From CAVVEQ01 sp963802095 (GTDB lineage: Bacteria > Chloroflexota > Anaerolineae > Anaerolineales > Anaerolineaceae), in contig CAWDHI010000001.1 of assembly GCA_963802095.1 (NCBI GenBank), positions 1 through 64,000 of the forward strand: a stretch of DNA of 64,000 bases, given 5' to 3'. A program made the translations under genes and the position numbers. The number at the start of each line of letters is the position of its first letter. The first letter of the stretch is position 1. This document shows positions 15,546-24,349 of the stretch, in pieces. The notes under the pieces are model-generated. The model was not told the origin of the DNA. It did no database searches and was given only the letters and a program-made list of their open reading frames with translations.

Positions 15546-17441
15546 ATGCAAAACAAAATCAACCTTTCTGAAAAATTTGAATACAACGGCTGGCCTTCCA
15601 TGCCCCGCCCTGATTCCAAACCGCCGGGAGGTTGGTCTCGCGCGCTGCTTAGCAACCAGGAGCGGGTTTTTAATCCGAGTGTTTCCCCAGATGGCAAACG
15701 GGTAGCTTTCATCTGGCATAGGGATGCCACCTGTGAGGTCTTTACAATGCCTGCGGAAGGGGGATTTCCCCGCCAGGTTTCTTTTGGACGTAAGGCATTT
15801 CAATACTGGTGGGAAGAAATCCCCCAGTGGTCTCCGGATGGTAGGGCGTTGGCTTTTTGCATCGACCATCATGTATATGTTTCCGACATTGAAGGAGGTA
15901 TTCCTAAAAAGGTCAGCGGATTCGCAGAAAGTGCCTCCTCGCCACGCTGGTTACATGATTCACAGCGCCTGATTATCACAATGGAGCGGGATGACTGCGA
16001 TCAGCTTCTACTTACCGACCGCGGAGGCTCCTGGCCGAGACTCCTCGCAGCGGGTAAGGGTGATAACAGTGATGCCCGCCCTTCCCCGGATGGTAAGTTC
16101 GTTATCCACACCCATCGGCCGCTCTCAGACCTAAACCGGGAGGATATTTGCATCGTCGATCTACAAACCGGTGTAGGAGGAATTATCAGCGGGACGGCGG
16201 GGCGGCGTTGCTGGAATCCGCGCATCTCCCCCGATGGAAAACGAATTATTTATCTTTCCAACCGGACGAAATTTCAGGAACTGTGGCTTTTTGACCTGGA
16301 TACTGCTTCAGACGTTCAACTAACGCACGCCGGTTCGGATATCACTGACCCCGAATGGTCGCCGGATGGGAAGTGGATTGCAGCCACCCAGAACACCGAT
16401 GGCAAGAATGACCTGGTTTTGATTGATCCAGCGAGTGGAGCAATCAAAGAATTGCGCAAAACCCGCGGGTGGCATTCTCTACCTGGTTGGGGATCGCATT
16501 GCCGATCATTGATCTTCTCCTTCAACAGCCCCACGGACCCACCGGAAATCTACCGGGCAGAGATCGATCCCGGGTCACCGGGGTATATTAAAGAAGACCG
16601 AATTACGCAGCTCACCACTGTCTCCGGGCGAGTCTTCAAAACGTTCAGCCTGATTTCTCCTGAGGTGGTGAGCTATAAGAGTACGGATGGGATGGATGTT
16701 CCCGCGTTGCTCTATAAACCGGCTAAACCCAACCGGGGGGCGATCGTGAATCCGCACGGCGGTCCCCGTGGTCAATCCGGTTTTGAATGGGATATCTTCA
16801 CCCAGTACCTTCTGGCAAAGGGTTACACTTATCTGGAACCGAATTACAGGGGGAGCACTGGTTTCGGTTATGACTATGAAATGTCGAACCAGGAAGACTG
16901 GGGTGGTGGGGATGTTCAGGATATCCTCACCGCGGCTGTTTTCCTAGCGGGTTTGGAATGGGTGGATCATAAGCGAATAGCGGTGGCTGGGGGTAGCTAC
17001 GGGGGATATCTGGCGTTTTCTGCTTTGGCAAATGATCCCGGACGAAATTATGCATGCGGGGTGTGCGACTATGGGGATGCAGACCTGTTTAATTCATGGG
17101 CGTTGACCGATAAAAGCACCCGGCTATATACCGAAATGCAATTGGGGCACCCCGCAAGAAAGCGCCCAGTTTATGAAAAAGGCAGCTTAATCCGGTATGC
17201 ACGCGATTTGCAAAGCCCGATCCTCCTGACGCACGGGCTTGATGATACCGTAGTACCTCCGGAGTCCTCCGAGGAGATCGCGCACCATTTACGCAAAGAA
17301 GGAAAAGCTTACGAATATAAAACCTATGCCGGGGAAAGCCATGGTTACCTGCTGCGCAGAACCCTGGAGGATTATTACCCACTAGTGGAACAGTTCCTGG
17401 ATTGGTACCTCCTGCCTGATTTTAGCGAGGAACGGACTTGA
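15546..17441 (+). CDS. S9-family prolyl oligopeptidase/dipeptidyl aminopeptidase-like serine peptidase
   Basis: About 631 residues with no signal peptide, so cytoplasmic. The N-terminal two thirds form a beta-propeller of TolB/WD40-like repeats (SPDGKRVAFI, SPDGRALAF, SPDGKFVIH, SPDGKWIAA). The C-terminal alpha/beta hydrolase has the Ser nucleophile in GGSYGGY, Asp in THGLDDTVVPP and His in AGESHGYL. It cleaves short peptides, a natural partner of the peptide importer encoded directly upstream. The ATG at 15546 follows AGGTG; the ATG at 15528 overlapping the ATPase stop is an equally possible start. It reads into the creatininase gene with 1 base between. Confidence 0.87.
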   Translation: MQNKINLSEKFEYNGWPSMPRPDSKPPGGWSRALLSNQERVFNPSVSPDGKRVAFIWHRDATCEVFTMPAEGGFPRQVSFGRKAFQYWWEEIPQWSPDGRALAFCIDHHVYVSDIEGGIPKKVSGFAESASSPRWLHDSQRLIITMERDDCDQLLLTDRGGSWPRLLAAGKGDNSDARPSPDGKFVIHTHRPLSDLNREDICIVDLQTGVGGIISGTAGRRCWNPRISPDGKRIIYLSNRTKFQELWLFDLDTASDVQLTHAGSDITDPEWSPDGKWIAATQNTDGKNDLVLIDPASGAIKELRKTRGWHSLPGWGSHCRSLIFSFNSPTDPPEIYRAEIDPGSPGYIKEDRITQLTTVSGRVFKTFSLISPEVVSYKSTDGMDVPALLYKPAKPNRGAIVNPHGGPRGQSGFEWDIFTQYLLAKGYTYLEPNYRGSTGFGYDYEMSNQEDWGGGDVQDILTAAVFLAGLEWVDHKRIAVAGGSYGGYLAFSALANDPGRNYACGVCDYGDADLFNSWALTDKSTRLYTEMQLGHPARKRPVYEKGSLIRYARDLQSPILLTHGLDDTVVPPESSEEIAHHLRKEGKAYEYKTYAGESHGYLLRRTLEDYYPLVEQFLDWYLLPDFSEERT

Positions 17442-17442
17442 A

Positions 17443-18570
17443 ATGACGGATCATTTTCTTTTCGAGAACTTGACCTGGCCGGAGGTTGCTGAGCTGAACC
17501 GCGAAACCCCGCTGGTTCTACCGTTGGGAGATGGGTACGACCGGGCAGAAACCGAGCAAATTCTCGGTTCTCCATCCAGGATCGGATGGCTGCCCGCGGT
17601 ACCATATGGCTGGCAGGGAAGCGGGCTGGAGGTACCGGAAGGGATCATATCAGCCTGCATCGAGAACCTGGTAAATTGCCTGCTTGAAGACGGTTTCCAG
17701 CATGTGTATCTGATCCATCCAGTTGGGGCGATAATTTCCTCGAATGTTAGAAAGGTATCTCCCAAACGAAAAAACCTGGTAACTTTCATCGACCTTGATA
17801 CCAGGGATCGTTCCAAGGTGATCCTTATCCCAATCGGCCATACCGAGCAGCATGCCCTGCACCTTCCGTTAAACGTAGATACGCTTTGCATTCAGGCAGT
17901 AATGGAAGGTGCTGCAACAGCTTCGCCAGAGAATTGCATTTGCCTGCCGGCCTTCCCCTATGGGGTGAGCACCCATCGCAACTCATTCCCAGGCACCTTC
18001 AACATGGGCGGGAGAACATTCGAGGATTTCTTTGTGGCAATCGTGGATTCACTGAATTCCCGAGGTTTTCATAGGATCTACCTGAACAGTGGACATGGGG
18101 GGAATGTTTCTTTTTTGGTGAATGTCGTGAAATATTCAGGTGAGCGCCATCTGGAAGGGTTCTGTGCAACCACCTGGTTATATCTCAACAGTCCGGAAGG
18201 CGCTGCTTCTCTGGAAGCGCTACGCAAATCAAAACTGGGCGGGATGGGGCATGCCTGCGAACTAGAGACTTCGCTCATGCTGCACCTGAGACCAGACCTG
18301 GTTCACATGGATCGGGTGGTGGATGAAATTGATTTCATCCGCTCGCCATCCTATTACATGGATTGGAATGAGACTGGCGCCCTGGTGGCAAATCCGCCAT
18401 GGAAGGATGACACTTTCACCGGGGCGTATGGTGCCGGTTCGCTGGCGACATCTGAAAAAGGGACTGCCTGGCTTCAGGCTGCCATCCGGGAAAAGGCGGG
18501 TCAGGTGGAGGAGATCATATTCCAGCACAGTGCGCGGATTAAAAAAAGAAAACTAAACCCACCCAATTAG
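17443..18570 (+). CDS. Creatininase-family amidohydrolase with degenerate duplicated N-terminal half
   Basis: A 375-residue protein, longer than the usual 240-270. Residues from about 125 form a complete creatininase domain: IPIGHTEQHALHLPLNVD supplies Glu, His and Asp ligands, followed by LNSGHGGN and GHACELETS. Residues 8-100 look like a second, decayed copy: LTWPEVAEL, ETPLVLPLG, LPAVPYGW and DGFQHVYLI align with the same elements, but the metal-binding EQH is replaced by GYDRAE and HGGN by HPVG. The family hydrolyses creatinine, formylated amines or mycofactocin precursor peptides. As the last gene of a peptide uptake operon, an amide hydrolase acting on imported compounds is likely; the exact substrate is unknown. 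Confidence 0.8.
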   Translation: MTDHFLFENLTWPEVAELNRETPLVLPLGDGYDRAETEQILGSPSRIGWLPAVPYGWQGSGLEVPEGIISACIENLVNCLLEDGFQHVYLIHPVGAIISSNVRKVSPKRKNLVTFIDLDTRDRSKVILIPIGHTEQHALHLPLNVDTLCIQAVMEGAATASPENCICLPAFPYGVSTHRNSFPGTFNMGGRTFEDFFVAIVDSLNSRGFHRIYLNSGHGGNVSFLVNVVKYSGERHLEGFCATTWLYLNSPEGAASLEALRKSKLGGMGHACELETSLMLHLRPDLVHMDRVVDEIDFIRSPSYYMDWNETGALVANPPWKDDTFTGAYGAGSLATSEKGTAWLQAAIREKAGQVEEIIFQHSARIKKRKLNPPN

Positions 18571-18590
18571 ATGTTTTCAGAAAATGATCC

Positions 18591-19139
18591 TCAGGGAATA
18601 TTGAGAAAGGGGAGAAATACCTGGAAGGCAGGTTGAAGCGTGAGGATGAGTAATCCGGCCAGAATGCCCAGCAGGATGCCAGCCAAAACGTCCGAAACAT
18701 AGTGAAGACCGGTCATGACCCGCGCCAGGCAAACTAGCGGAGCCCAAATCAGCATAATTATGGAAAACCCAAGCGGTCCGAGACCGACGGCTAACGTGGC
18801 CAGCAGGACTGCCCTGGCGGCATGCCCGGAGGGGAAGGAGTGGGGGTCGGTTTTTCGGTAAATAGCGCCAAATTCACCCTCAGGGCGGCGACGGCGAATG
18901 AGAAGTTTGATCCCGAATACAACAAACGCGAGGCAGACGATCCCAACTGCCATTAACATTTCACGGTAACGCCATTCGGGTGGGGAAAAAAACCATGCCA
19001 CCGCCAACCCGATCATCCAAAACCAGGAGTCACCAGAATGCGCGAAAAAGACTGCGATTCGCCAGAGGGTACTCCCGTCCTGGTTCAAGCGGAGCGTGGA
19101 GGTCCACTTATTATCCAGGTTGGATAATTTGACGATCAA
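18591..19139 (-). CDS. PAP2-family membrane phosphatase
   Basis: A 182-residue protein with five or six membrane helices. It carries the three-part phosphatase signature: KLLIRRRRP, then PSGHAARA, then RVMTGLHYVSD with the catalytic histidines. These enzymes remove phosphate from lipid phosphates such as undecaprenyl pyrophosphate, phosphatidic acid or isoprenoid phosphates at the membrane. It is the last gene of a three-gene minus-strand operon, overlapping the nucleotidyltransferase gene by 4 bases. That pairing suggests a step in making a lipid head group or lipid-linked sugar, but this is inferred. Confidence 0.85.
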   Translation of the reverse strand: MIVKLSNLDNKWTSTLRLNQDGSTLWRIAVFFAHSGDSWFWMIGLAVAWFFSPPEWRYREMLMAVGIVCLAFVVFGIKLLIRRRRPEGEFGAIYRKTDPHSFPSGHAARAVLLATLAVGLGPLGFSIIMLIWAPLVCLARVMTGLHYVSDVLAGILLGILAGLLILTLQPAFQVFLPFLNIP

Positions 19140-19912
19140 GCCCGCACCTTTTTTCTCAAATACTCCTCCACGATATTAAGCTGAAACATCTTATCAACAT
19201 CCATCCCCATTTCAGCATAGGGTGTGTTCAGTGTCCTTGCGGTAAGACCCAGCTTTTTACTTAATTTTCTTTCCAGGTCATGTAGGGTTATCTGATGAGT
19301 GAGAACGAGCACCAGCGTATCAAAACCGAATATCGCCGCTTGCTTGAGTGGCTTCTTCCTGGCGGCGATCAATTTTTCCCAAATGGGATGTTCCTGGATA
19401 CGGCGATCCAATCGGATGGCAAAGATATCCCCTCCGCAAACATCCTTGTCCTTCAGGCGAAGATAGGTCCGTTTGGATTCCGGGAAGGTGATTTCCATGA
19501 CCTTCCGTTCGACGATCGTATAAACGAGGTCGGCATCCAGTTCGGGAATCGCTTTCAGTGTCCAGGTAACCATCTCCGGTGTGATCGCGGGGAGATCCCC
19601 TGAACACATCAATGCGTATTCATCTTTTGGGGCGATTTTGCGTAATCCATCGAGTCCGCTGCGGGTGTTGAGAATTAGATCTCCCTGGTCTGGTAGAAAA
19701 TGTAACGGAAGTGATGATTTAATGGGTGTATTGGGTGGTAGCCCAACGATTACAATATTTTCCAACTCTTTGACGGCGGATACTGCATCCACGATCCATT
19801 GTATTATCGATTTCCCCGCCACGGGGATGAGGGCTTTATAGTTCCCACGAGTGACCTCGTAAAGCGAATCTTCTGGCGAGGGGATTCCGCCGGCAGTGAT
19901 GAGAACATTCAT
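19136..19912 (-). CDS. MobA-like NTP-transferase domain protein
   Basis: A 258-residue nucleotidyltransferase of the GT-A-like fold. Seen: an N-terminal LITAGG with the following KALIPVAGKSIIQWIVDA, which binds the nucleotide, and CSGDLPAITPE near residue 103, where the aspartate holds the metal. The closest general types are MobA-like and sugar- or alcohol-phosphate nucleotidyltransferases. The unusual insertion between AGG and the lysine (IPSPEDSLYEVTRGNY) is a feature of this subgroup. It sits in the middle of an operon, overlapping both neighbours by 4 bases. It probably activates a small phosphorylated compound, but which one cannot be read from the sequence. Confidence 0.75.
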   Translation of the reverse strand: MNVLITAGGIPSPEDSLYEVTRGNYKALIPVAGKSIIQWIVDAVSAVKELENIVIVGLPPNTPIKSSLPLHFLPDQGDLILNTRSGLDGLRKIAPKDEYALMCSGDLPAITPEMVTWTLKAIPELDADLVYTIVERKVMEITFPESKRTYLRLKDKDVCGGDIFAIRLDRRIQEHPIWEKLIAARKKPLKQAAIFGFDTLVLVLTHQITLHDLERKLSKKLGLTARTLNTPYAEMGMDVDKMFQLNIVEEYLRKKVRA

Positions 19913-20832
19913 GGGTTTAATTCCTGAACCTGGGGGGTGAGCGGAATTTGATCCACCAATTTAGCCAGCGAAGCGATATAAGCCGAAGAATGGGAGTAAT
20001 CCACCGGCTCTTTCCGCCCAGTGGCTGCAAGGATGGCGGCCTCCATCATGTTGGTACCGAATGAACGTCCATCCAGGACCGGGGTGGTGGTCACGAGGGT
20101 ACGAACGCCGGCGGATTTGAAGATTGCCACGTCCTCCGGTGTTGTAGTGTTTGTTATGACAATTTTTCCGTCCAGCCGGGGTGGCATATAACGGGTGATA
20201 TAGTGGCAATCCCCGGCGATGACTGAAGCCCAATTGAAATGATCGCCCCATTTCGGGGTGTGTTTCTCCTGCTCGCTGCCAATCGGGTACAGCCAGGAAA
20301 AGGGGAAATGGCTTACAACCGGGAGTAGAATGCGGACCATCCTACGTAAGCTCTTTTCCGTGCGAAGTGGAATTGGAAGCCCCAGCCCGAACATGAGATC
20401 CCCGAAAATGCATTCGTACCCCAAATCGAGAAAGGCACGGGATAACCCCCAGCGGTCGATCCCCGCGGTGAGAAGGACCCGTTTTTTGGTGATTTTCCCT
20501 GCCAATTCGTTCTCTAATAGGGGACGAACCTTGTATTCGAGGGTTGCTTTCAGACCGTTGCCGTCCACGACCGGGGTTGTCTTCACCCCGCGGATAAGTT
20601 TGGTAACGGAATGCATTCGGTAAAAATTCTCGCCGATCAGGAACCCGAGGTCTGCACCGCCAACCCCGAACGCATCCACTTTTCCGTCCATTTCATGAAA
20701 AAGTTGTGCGGCCTTATCCATATCTCCGTCTGTGCCAATCCGCTCGATGGAAATGTCCTGACCCAGGATATGAAGCGGGTATTTTTTGTTGCGTTTTGAA
20801 GATCCGATGCTGATACTGATGGCTGTTTTCAT
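19909..20832 (-). CDS. Conserved protein of unknown function (auto-annotated in relatives as quinate 5-dehydrogenase)
   Basis: A 307-residue soluble protein. The N-terminus has ISIGSSKRNKKYPLHILGQDISIERIGTDGD, then VDAFGVGGADLGF; the C-terminal half contains GKIVITNTTTPEDV and a hydrophobic patch around residues 165-180. From memory, similar proteins are labelled quinate 5-dehydrogenase, but I see no convincing Rossmann GxGxxG, so I do not adopt that. It heads a minus-strand operon with a nucleotidyltransferase and a PAP2 phosphatase and may supply their substrate. AGGAG-like GGAGTC lies 6 bases before the ATG, and a TATAAT box is at 20862-20857. Confidence 0.65.
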   Translation of the reverse strand: MKTAISISIGSSKRNKKYPLHILGQDISIERIGTDGDMDKAAQLFHEMDGKVDAFGVGGADLGFLIGENFYRMHSVTKLIRGVKTTPVVDGNGLKATLEYKVRPLLENELAGKITKKRVLLTAGIDRWGLSRAFLDLGYECIFGDLMFGLGLPIPLRTEKSLRRMVRILLPVVSHFPFSWLYPIGSEQEKHTPKWGDHFNWASVIAGDCHYITRYMPPRLDGKIVITNTTTPEDVAIFKSAGVRTLVTTTPVLDGRSFGTNMMEAAILAATGRKEPVDYSHSSAYIASLAKLVDQIPLTPQVQELNP

Positions 20833-20907
20833 TTATGACTCCAAAAATCCTGTCAGATTATAGCGTTTAATCCAAATCTCTGATACTTGAATTCACAATT
20901 TTGTAAA

Positions 20908-20935
20908 TTGACACGACCTCCGGTTCACGTATAAT
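20908..20935 (+). promoter_or_regulatory. Consensus sigma-70 promoter of the permuted binding-protein gene
   Basis: TTGACA (20908-20913) and TATAAT (20930-20935) with a 16-base spacer, the best match to consensus in the window. Transcription would begin near 20942, downstream of the first in-frame ATG (20934), which overlaps the -10 box and therefore cannot be the true start. Confidence 0.8.
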
Positions 20936-20981
20936 GAAAATGGATAACGACTATTCTTCTATCGAAAAAGGAATTGAATCC

Positions 20982-22646
20982 TTGAAAAACGACCTGCGAA
21001 GGCTAATCATTTTGCCACTGATACTTATTCTAACCCTGACAGCCTGCCAGGGTGACGCCCAGCCGGAATTTACCCCGCAGGCAGTAACCGCTGCGGATTG
21101 CAATTATGGTGGCATTATCAAATCGGTGGAAGCGCTTGATGAGACAACCATCAAGTTTACGCTCTGTAATTCGGATCCGGCGTTTGCAGCAAAGATCGCG
21201 AACCCTGCTTTTTCCATTACCGATGATGTTTACCTGAATGAAATGGGTGGCGACACCAAGAAAATGACCGCCAATCCCGTCGGCACAGGCCCTTACCGGG
21301 TCAAGGAATATAACCCCGGTGCCTATTTGATCCTGGAAGCCAATCCAAATTACTGGGGAACGCCGTTGCAATCCAAGACCGTGAATATGACCTGGTCCAA
21401 GAATCTGACCCGCCGCTTCAATTCCCTGGATATGGGAAGTGTAAATGTCGTCGACCTGATCCCACCTATGAATTTCGATACTATTCGTTCGAGTCCTGAT
21501 CTTGCCATGCAATTCCGGCCTAGCCTGGATACGCTTTACCTGGGGTTTAATAACGAGATCGCCCCCTTTGATAATGAGAGTATCCGCAAGGCTATCGGCA
21601 TCGGCCTGACCAGGGACGCACTATTAAGACCACAAAACCCGTATGCCACGACATTTGCTGAGCAAAAAGTCCCTGTACCAGAGGGTTCATCACTTGCAGA
21701 CCAGTTGATCCCTTTTACGCTCTACCCAGGTAATTCCGCAGGGTTCACCTGGTATCCTCAGGATACCCAAAAAGCGATCGGGTTAATCTCTGAAACAAAA
21801 TATGCCGGGGGTTTTCCCGCGACACTGTATTATCCAGAATTGAATGACCCATCCTTACCGAATATGGCTCTGGTGGCGGAGGCGATCAAAAATCAACTTG
21901 CACAAATCGGGATCAACCTTACCGTATCCGGGATGAATCCGGAGCAATTTAAAGTTGAGCGGGATCTGGGCAAATTGGGGTTTTACCTGAATTTGATGAC
22001 AGCCGACTTCGCGGATGCCTCCAGCTTTTACGATGCGAATTTTACTTCCGACAGCAAAGCCTTGGGCAGGCATTACGCAGATATTCTTATTGAGATCAAT
22101 TCTGCCGAAAAGGAATCCAATCCCGCTGCCAGGCAGGTTCATTACGACCGTGTGAACCAACTTATCAAGGACCATGTACCGATAATACCGATCGCATTCC
22201 CAGCCACTGCGGTGGCAAACAACCGTAACGTTGAGAATGTGACCATTGGACCCTTGAATGAGAATATCACGGAAATCACCACGCCAACTGGTTCGATCAA
22301 CTTCATGCAATCCACCGAGCCTTCCAGTCTCTGGCCGGCGGACGAGGATTCCAAAGATACTTTCAGGGTTGCATCGCTACTTTATGATACGCTTCTGACC
22401 TACGATTATGGAACAACTGATTTAAAACCATCCCTTGCGGATACCTGGTTTTCCAATGACGACCTGACGGAATGGACATTCCAGTTGCGCTATGGACCGG
22501 AGTTCTCGAATGGATCAAAATTGGATGCGAACGATGTGGTCGCATCCTTCGCGGCGATGTGGGACGCTTCCAATCCCAATCACAAGGGTAATTCGGGACA
22601 ATTCGCTCTGTTTAAACGGTTCTTTGGGAATTTTATCAATCGCTAG
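20982..22646 (+). CDS. Circularly permuted family-5 substrate-binding lipoprotein
   Basis: A lipoprotein of about 554 residues. TTG at 20982 is chosen because AAAAGGA lies 9 bases upstream and it gives a normal signal peptide ending in the lipobox LTAC. The order of the binding domain is changed. After the signal peptide it begins with IKSVEALDETTIKFTL and PVGTGPYRVKEYNPG, which normally come a third of the way in, runs through the second lobe to VENVTIGPL, and then adds what is normally the N-terminus: INFMQSTEPSSLWPADE, LLYDTLLTYDYG, LKPSLADTWF and LDANDVVASFAAMWDASNP. Joining its end (FFGNFINR) to its beginning restores a standard family 5 protein. No permease or ATPase genes are adjacent. 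It probably binds peptides, as an orphan receptor. Confidence 0.85.
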   Translation: MKNDLRRLIILPLILILTLTACQGDAQPEFTPQAVTAADCNYGGIIKSVEALDETTIKFTLCNSDPAFAAKIANPAFSITDDVYLNEMGGDTKKMTANPVGTGPYRVKEYNPGAYLILEANPNYWGTPLQSKTVNMTWSKNLTRRFNSLDMGSVNVVDLIPPMNFDTIRSSPDLAMQFRPSLDTLYLGFNNEIAPFDNESIRKAIGIGLTRDALLRPQNPYATTFAEQKVPVPEGSSLADQLIPFTLYPGNSAGFTWYPQDTQKAIGLISETKYAGGFPATLYYPELNDPSLPNMALVAEAIKNQLAQIGINLTVSGMNPEQFKVERDLGKLGFYLNLMTADFADASSFYDANFTSDSKALGRHYADILIEINSAEKESNPAARQVHYDRVNQLIKDHVPIIPIAFPATAVANNRNVENVTIGPLNENITEITTPTGSINFMQSTEPSSLWPADEDSKDTFRVASLLYDTLLTYDYGTTDLKPSLADTWFSNDDLTEWTFQLRYGPEFSNGSKLDANDVVASFAAMWDASNPNHKGNSGQFALFKRFFGNFINR

Positions 22647-22664
22647 TGTCAAATAATTTAAGTT

Positions 22665-22698
22665 GGAGGTATGAATAATTTCTCATACCTCCTTTTTT
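22665..22698. terminator. Rho-independent terminator
   Basis: A 10-bp perfect stem GGAGGTATGA (22665-22674) with TCATACCTCC (22683-22692) followed by T6. It ends the permuted binding-protein gene. The convergent dehydrogenase gene ends at 22700, and the hairpin may serve both strands. Confidence 0.85.
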
Positions 22699-22699
22699 A

Positions 22700-23596
22700 T
22701 TATGGTTTATTCTCCGCCAGGATGACCCCAGCGAGCTGTTCCAGGATGGCGACCACAGCCGAATTATCCTGGTCCCCCATGCCTTCGGCAACCATTGCGT
22801 TGAAAAGCTGGCTTCCAAGGGCTGTCGCCGGAAGGGGAATGGCGTATTCCCTGGCTGTCTCCAGCACAATATTGAGATCCTTGGCCTGCATCCTGGCTTT
22901 AAAACCCGGGGTGCGATTACCGGAGAAGAGGCGTGGTGGTTTCACATCCAGCGTCCAGCACTGCGCTGAACCACCTTTGATAGCCTCGACTACCTTGCGA
23001 GGGTCAGCACCGGCTTTTTGAGAAAACACAAGCAGTTCCCCCATGGCAACCATCTGTGCGGATACCATGATCTGGTTGGCAGCTTTAGCGATTTGCCCTG
23101 AACCAGCGCTCCCAATGTAGGTGATCGTTTTCCCCATTGCTTCCAATACTGGAAGGACAGCCTTTAATGCTTCTTCGCTGCCACCCACCATAACAGTCAA
23201 TGTACCATTGATCGCACCGATCTCTCCTCCACTCACCGGTGCATCCAGGGCATCGATACCACGCTCCGCCAGTTTTTCCGCCAGCATACGTGCTGTGGCA
23301 GGTTTGATGGTGGAATTATCCACGTAAATCAATCCCGGATGACAACCTTCCAGGATTCCACCCTCACCGAGCACCACTTTTTCCACATCGGGAGAATCTG
23401 GCAGGTTGGTAAAGATGATATCAACCTGCCGGGCGACCTCCGCTGGAGTTGACGCTGACTTTGCACCTTCGGAAGCCAGTTCTTCCATAACCGCCTTGGA
23501 ACGGTTCAACACAATCAAGGGATACCCGGATTTCATGAGATTTCGGCAGATGGGTTTCCCCATCAGTCCCAGACCGATATACCCAATTTTTAGCAT
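22700..23596 (-). CDS. Beta-hydroxyacid dehydrogenase (GarR/3-hydroxyisobutyrate dehydrogenase family)
   Basis: A 298-residue NAD(P)-dependent enzyme. The N-terminal Rossmann motif GLGLMGKPICRNL (residues 8-20), the substrate-binding DAPVSGGEIGA (near 116) and the catalytic lysine region GQIAKAANQIM (near 165) are all present. The family oxidises or reduces short hydroxyacids such as 3-hydroxyisobutyrate or tartronate semialdehyde; the individual substrate is not decided by these motifs. The gene stands alone, convergent with the permuted binding-protein gene and divergent from the ankyrin gene. Confidence 0.87.
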   Translation of the reverse strand: MLKIGYIGLGLMGKPICRNLMKSGYPLIVLNRSKAVMEELASEGAKSASTPAEVARQVDIIFTNLPDSPDVEKVVLGEGGILEGCHPGLIYVDNSTIKPATARMLAEKLAERGIDALDAPVSGGEIGAINGTLTVMVGGSEEALKAVLPVLEAMGKTITYIGSAGSGQIAKAANQIMVSAQMVAMGELLVFSQKAGADPRKVVEAIKGGSAQCWTLDVKPPRLFSGNRTPGFKARMQAKDLNIVLETAREYAIPLPATALGSQLFNAMVAEGMGDQDNSAVVAILEQLAGVILAENKP

Positions 23597-23693
23597 GGTG
23601 CCTCCAGAGTTGAGAATATGACCACGGATTATAAAAGGTTAGACGTATAATGGAGGTTGAAAAATTCCAAGTTTTTACTCGAGGAGAGTGATT

Positions 23694-24347
23694 TTGACCG
23701 ATATTGAGACGTTTTTCCAGGCTGTAAAAACCGGCGACCTGGATACTGTAAAACAAATGAGCGAGAAAAACCCCGCGCTTGTGAATGCAATGGATGATAC
23801 CAATCTTTCCCCGGTGATCACGGCAGCTTACCATGGCGAGATGGGTATAGCCAATTACCTGGTGGCGAGTGGCGCGAAGATGGATATTTTTAGTTCCTCC
23901 GCGCTTGGTCTGACCTATATCGTGAAGAATTTGGTCCAAAAATACCCCAAGATGGTGAACGCCGTGGCCATAGATGGGTCTCAACCACTTGGATTGGCAA
24001 GTTTATTTGGCCGTCCAGAAACAGTCCAGTACCTGATCCTCCACGGTGCGGAGGTAAATTCCCCTTCGGTAAACGAACAGCGCGTGTTGCCGTTGCACTC
24101 GGCAGCAGCAGGCCGCCACCTGGAGGTTGTCAGGCTGCTTCTCGCCAATGGTGCAGACGTGAACTCGGAACAACAGGGTGGGTTCACAGCGCTGCACGCC
24201 GCTGCACAAAACGGACAACTGGAAATGATTCAATTGCTGCTCGCCAATGGTGCCAAAACAGACTCGCTGACTTTTGAGCGTAAAACTCCTGCGGATCTTG
24301 CCCGGGATCGCGGTCATGCTGAAGCCCTCACCCTGTTGGGGGGGTAG
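23694..24347 (+). CDS. Ankyrin-repeat protein
   Basis: A soluble protein of about 217 residues made almost wholly of ankyrin repeats, about six in all, of which the clearest are LPLHSAAAGRHLEVVRLLLANGADVN and FTALHAAAQNGQLEMIQLLLANGAKTD. It carries no signal peptide and no enzymatic domain. Ankyrin stacks bind other proteins; the partner is unknown. The TTG at 23694 is chosen because GAGGAG lies 7 bases upstream; a GTG at 23688 is too close to it. The stop lies 2 bases before the methyltransferase start, so the two are co-transcribed. Confidence 0.82.
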   Translation: MTDIETFFQAVKTGDLDTVKQMSEKNPALVNAMDDTNLSPVITAAYHGEMGIANYLVASGAKMDIFSSSALGLTYIVKNLVQKYPKMVNAVAIDGSQPLGLASLFGRPETVQYLILHGAEVNSPSVNEQRVLPLHSAAAGRHLEVVRLLLANGADVNSEQQGGFTALHAAAQNGQLEMIQLLLANGAKTDSLTFERKTPADLARDRGHAEALTLLGG

Positions 24348-24349
24348 TC

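Noticed and set aside
20934..20981. Upstream ATG (20934) as the start of the permuted binding protein
   Set aside because: It overlaps the -10 box TATAAT (20930-20935) of a consensus promoter, so it would lie upstream of the transcript; TTG 20982 has a Shine-Dalgarno sequence and gives a normal signal peptide.
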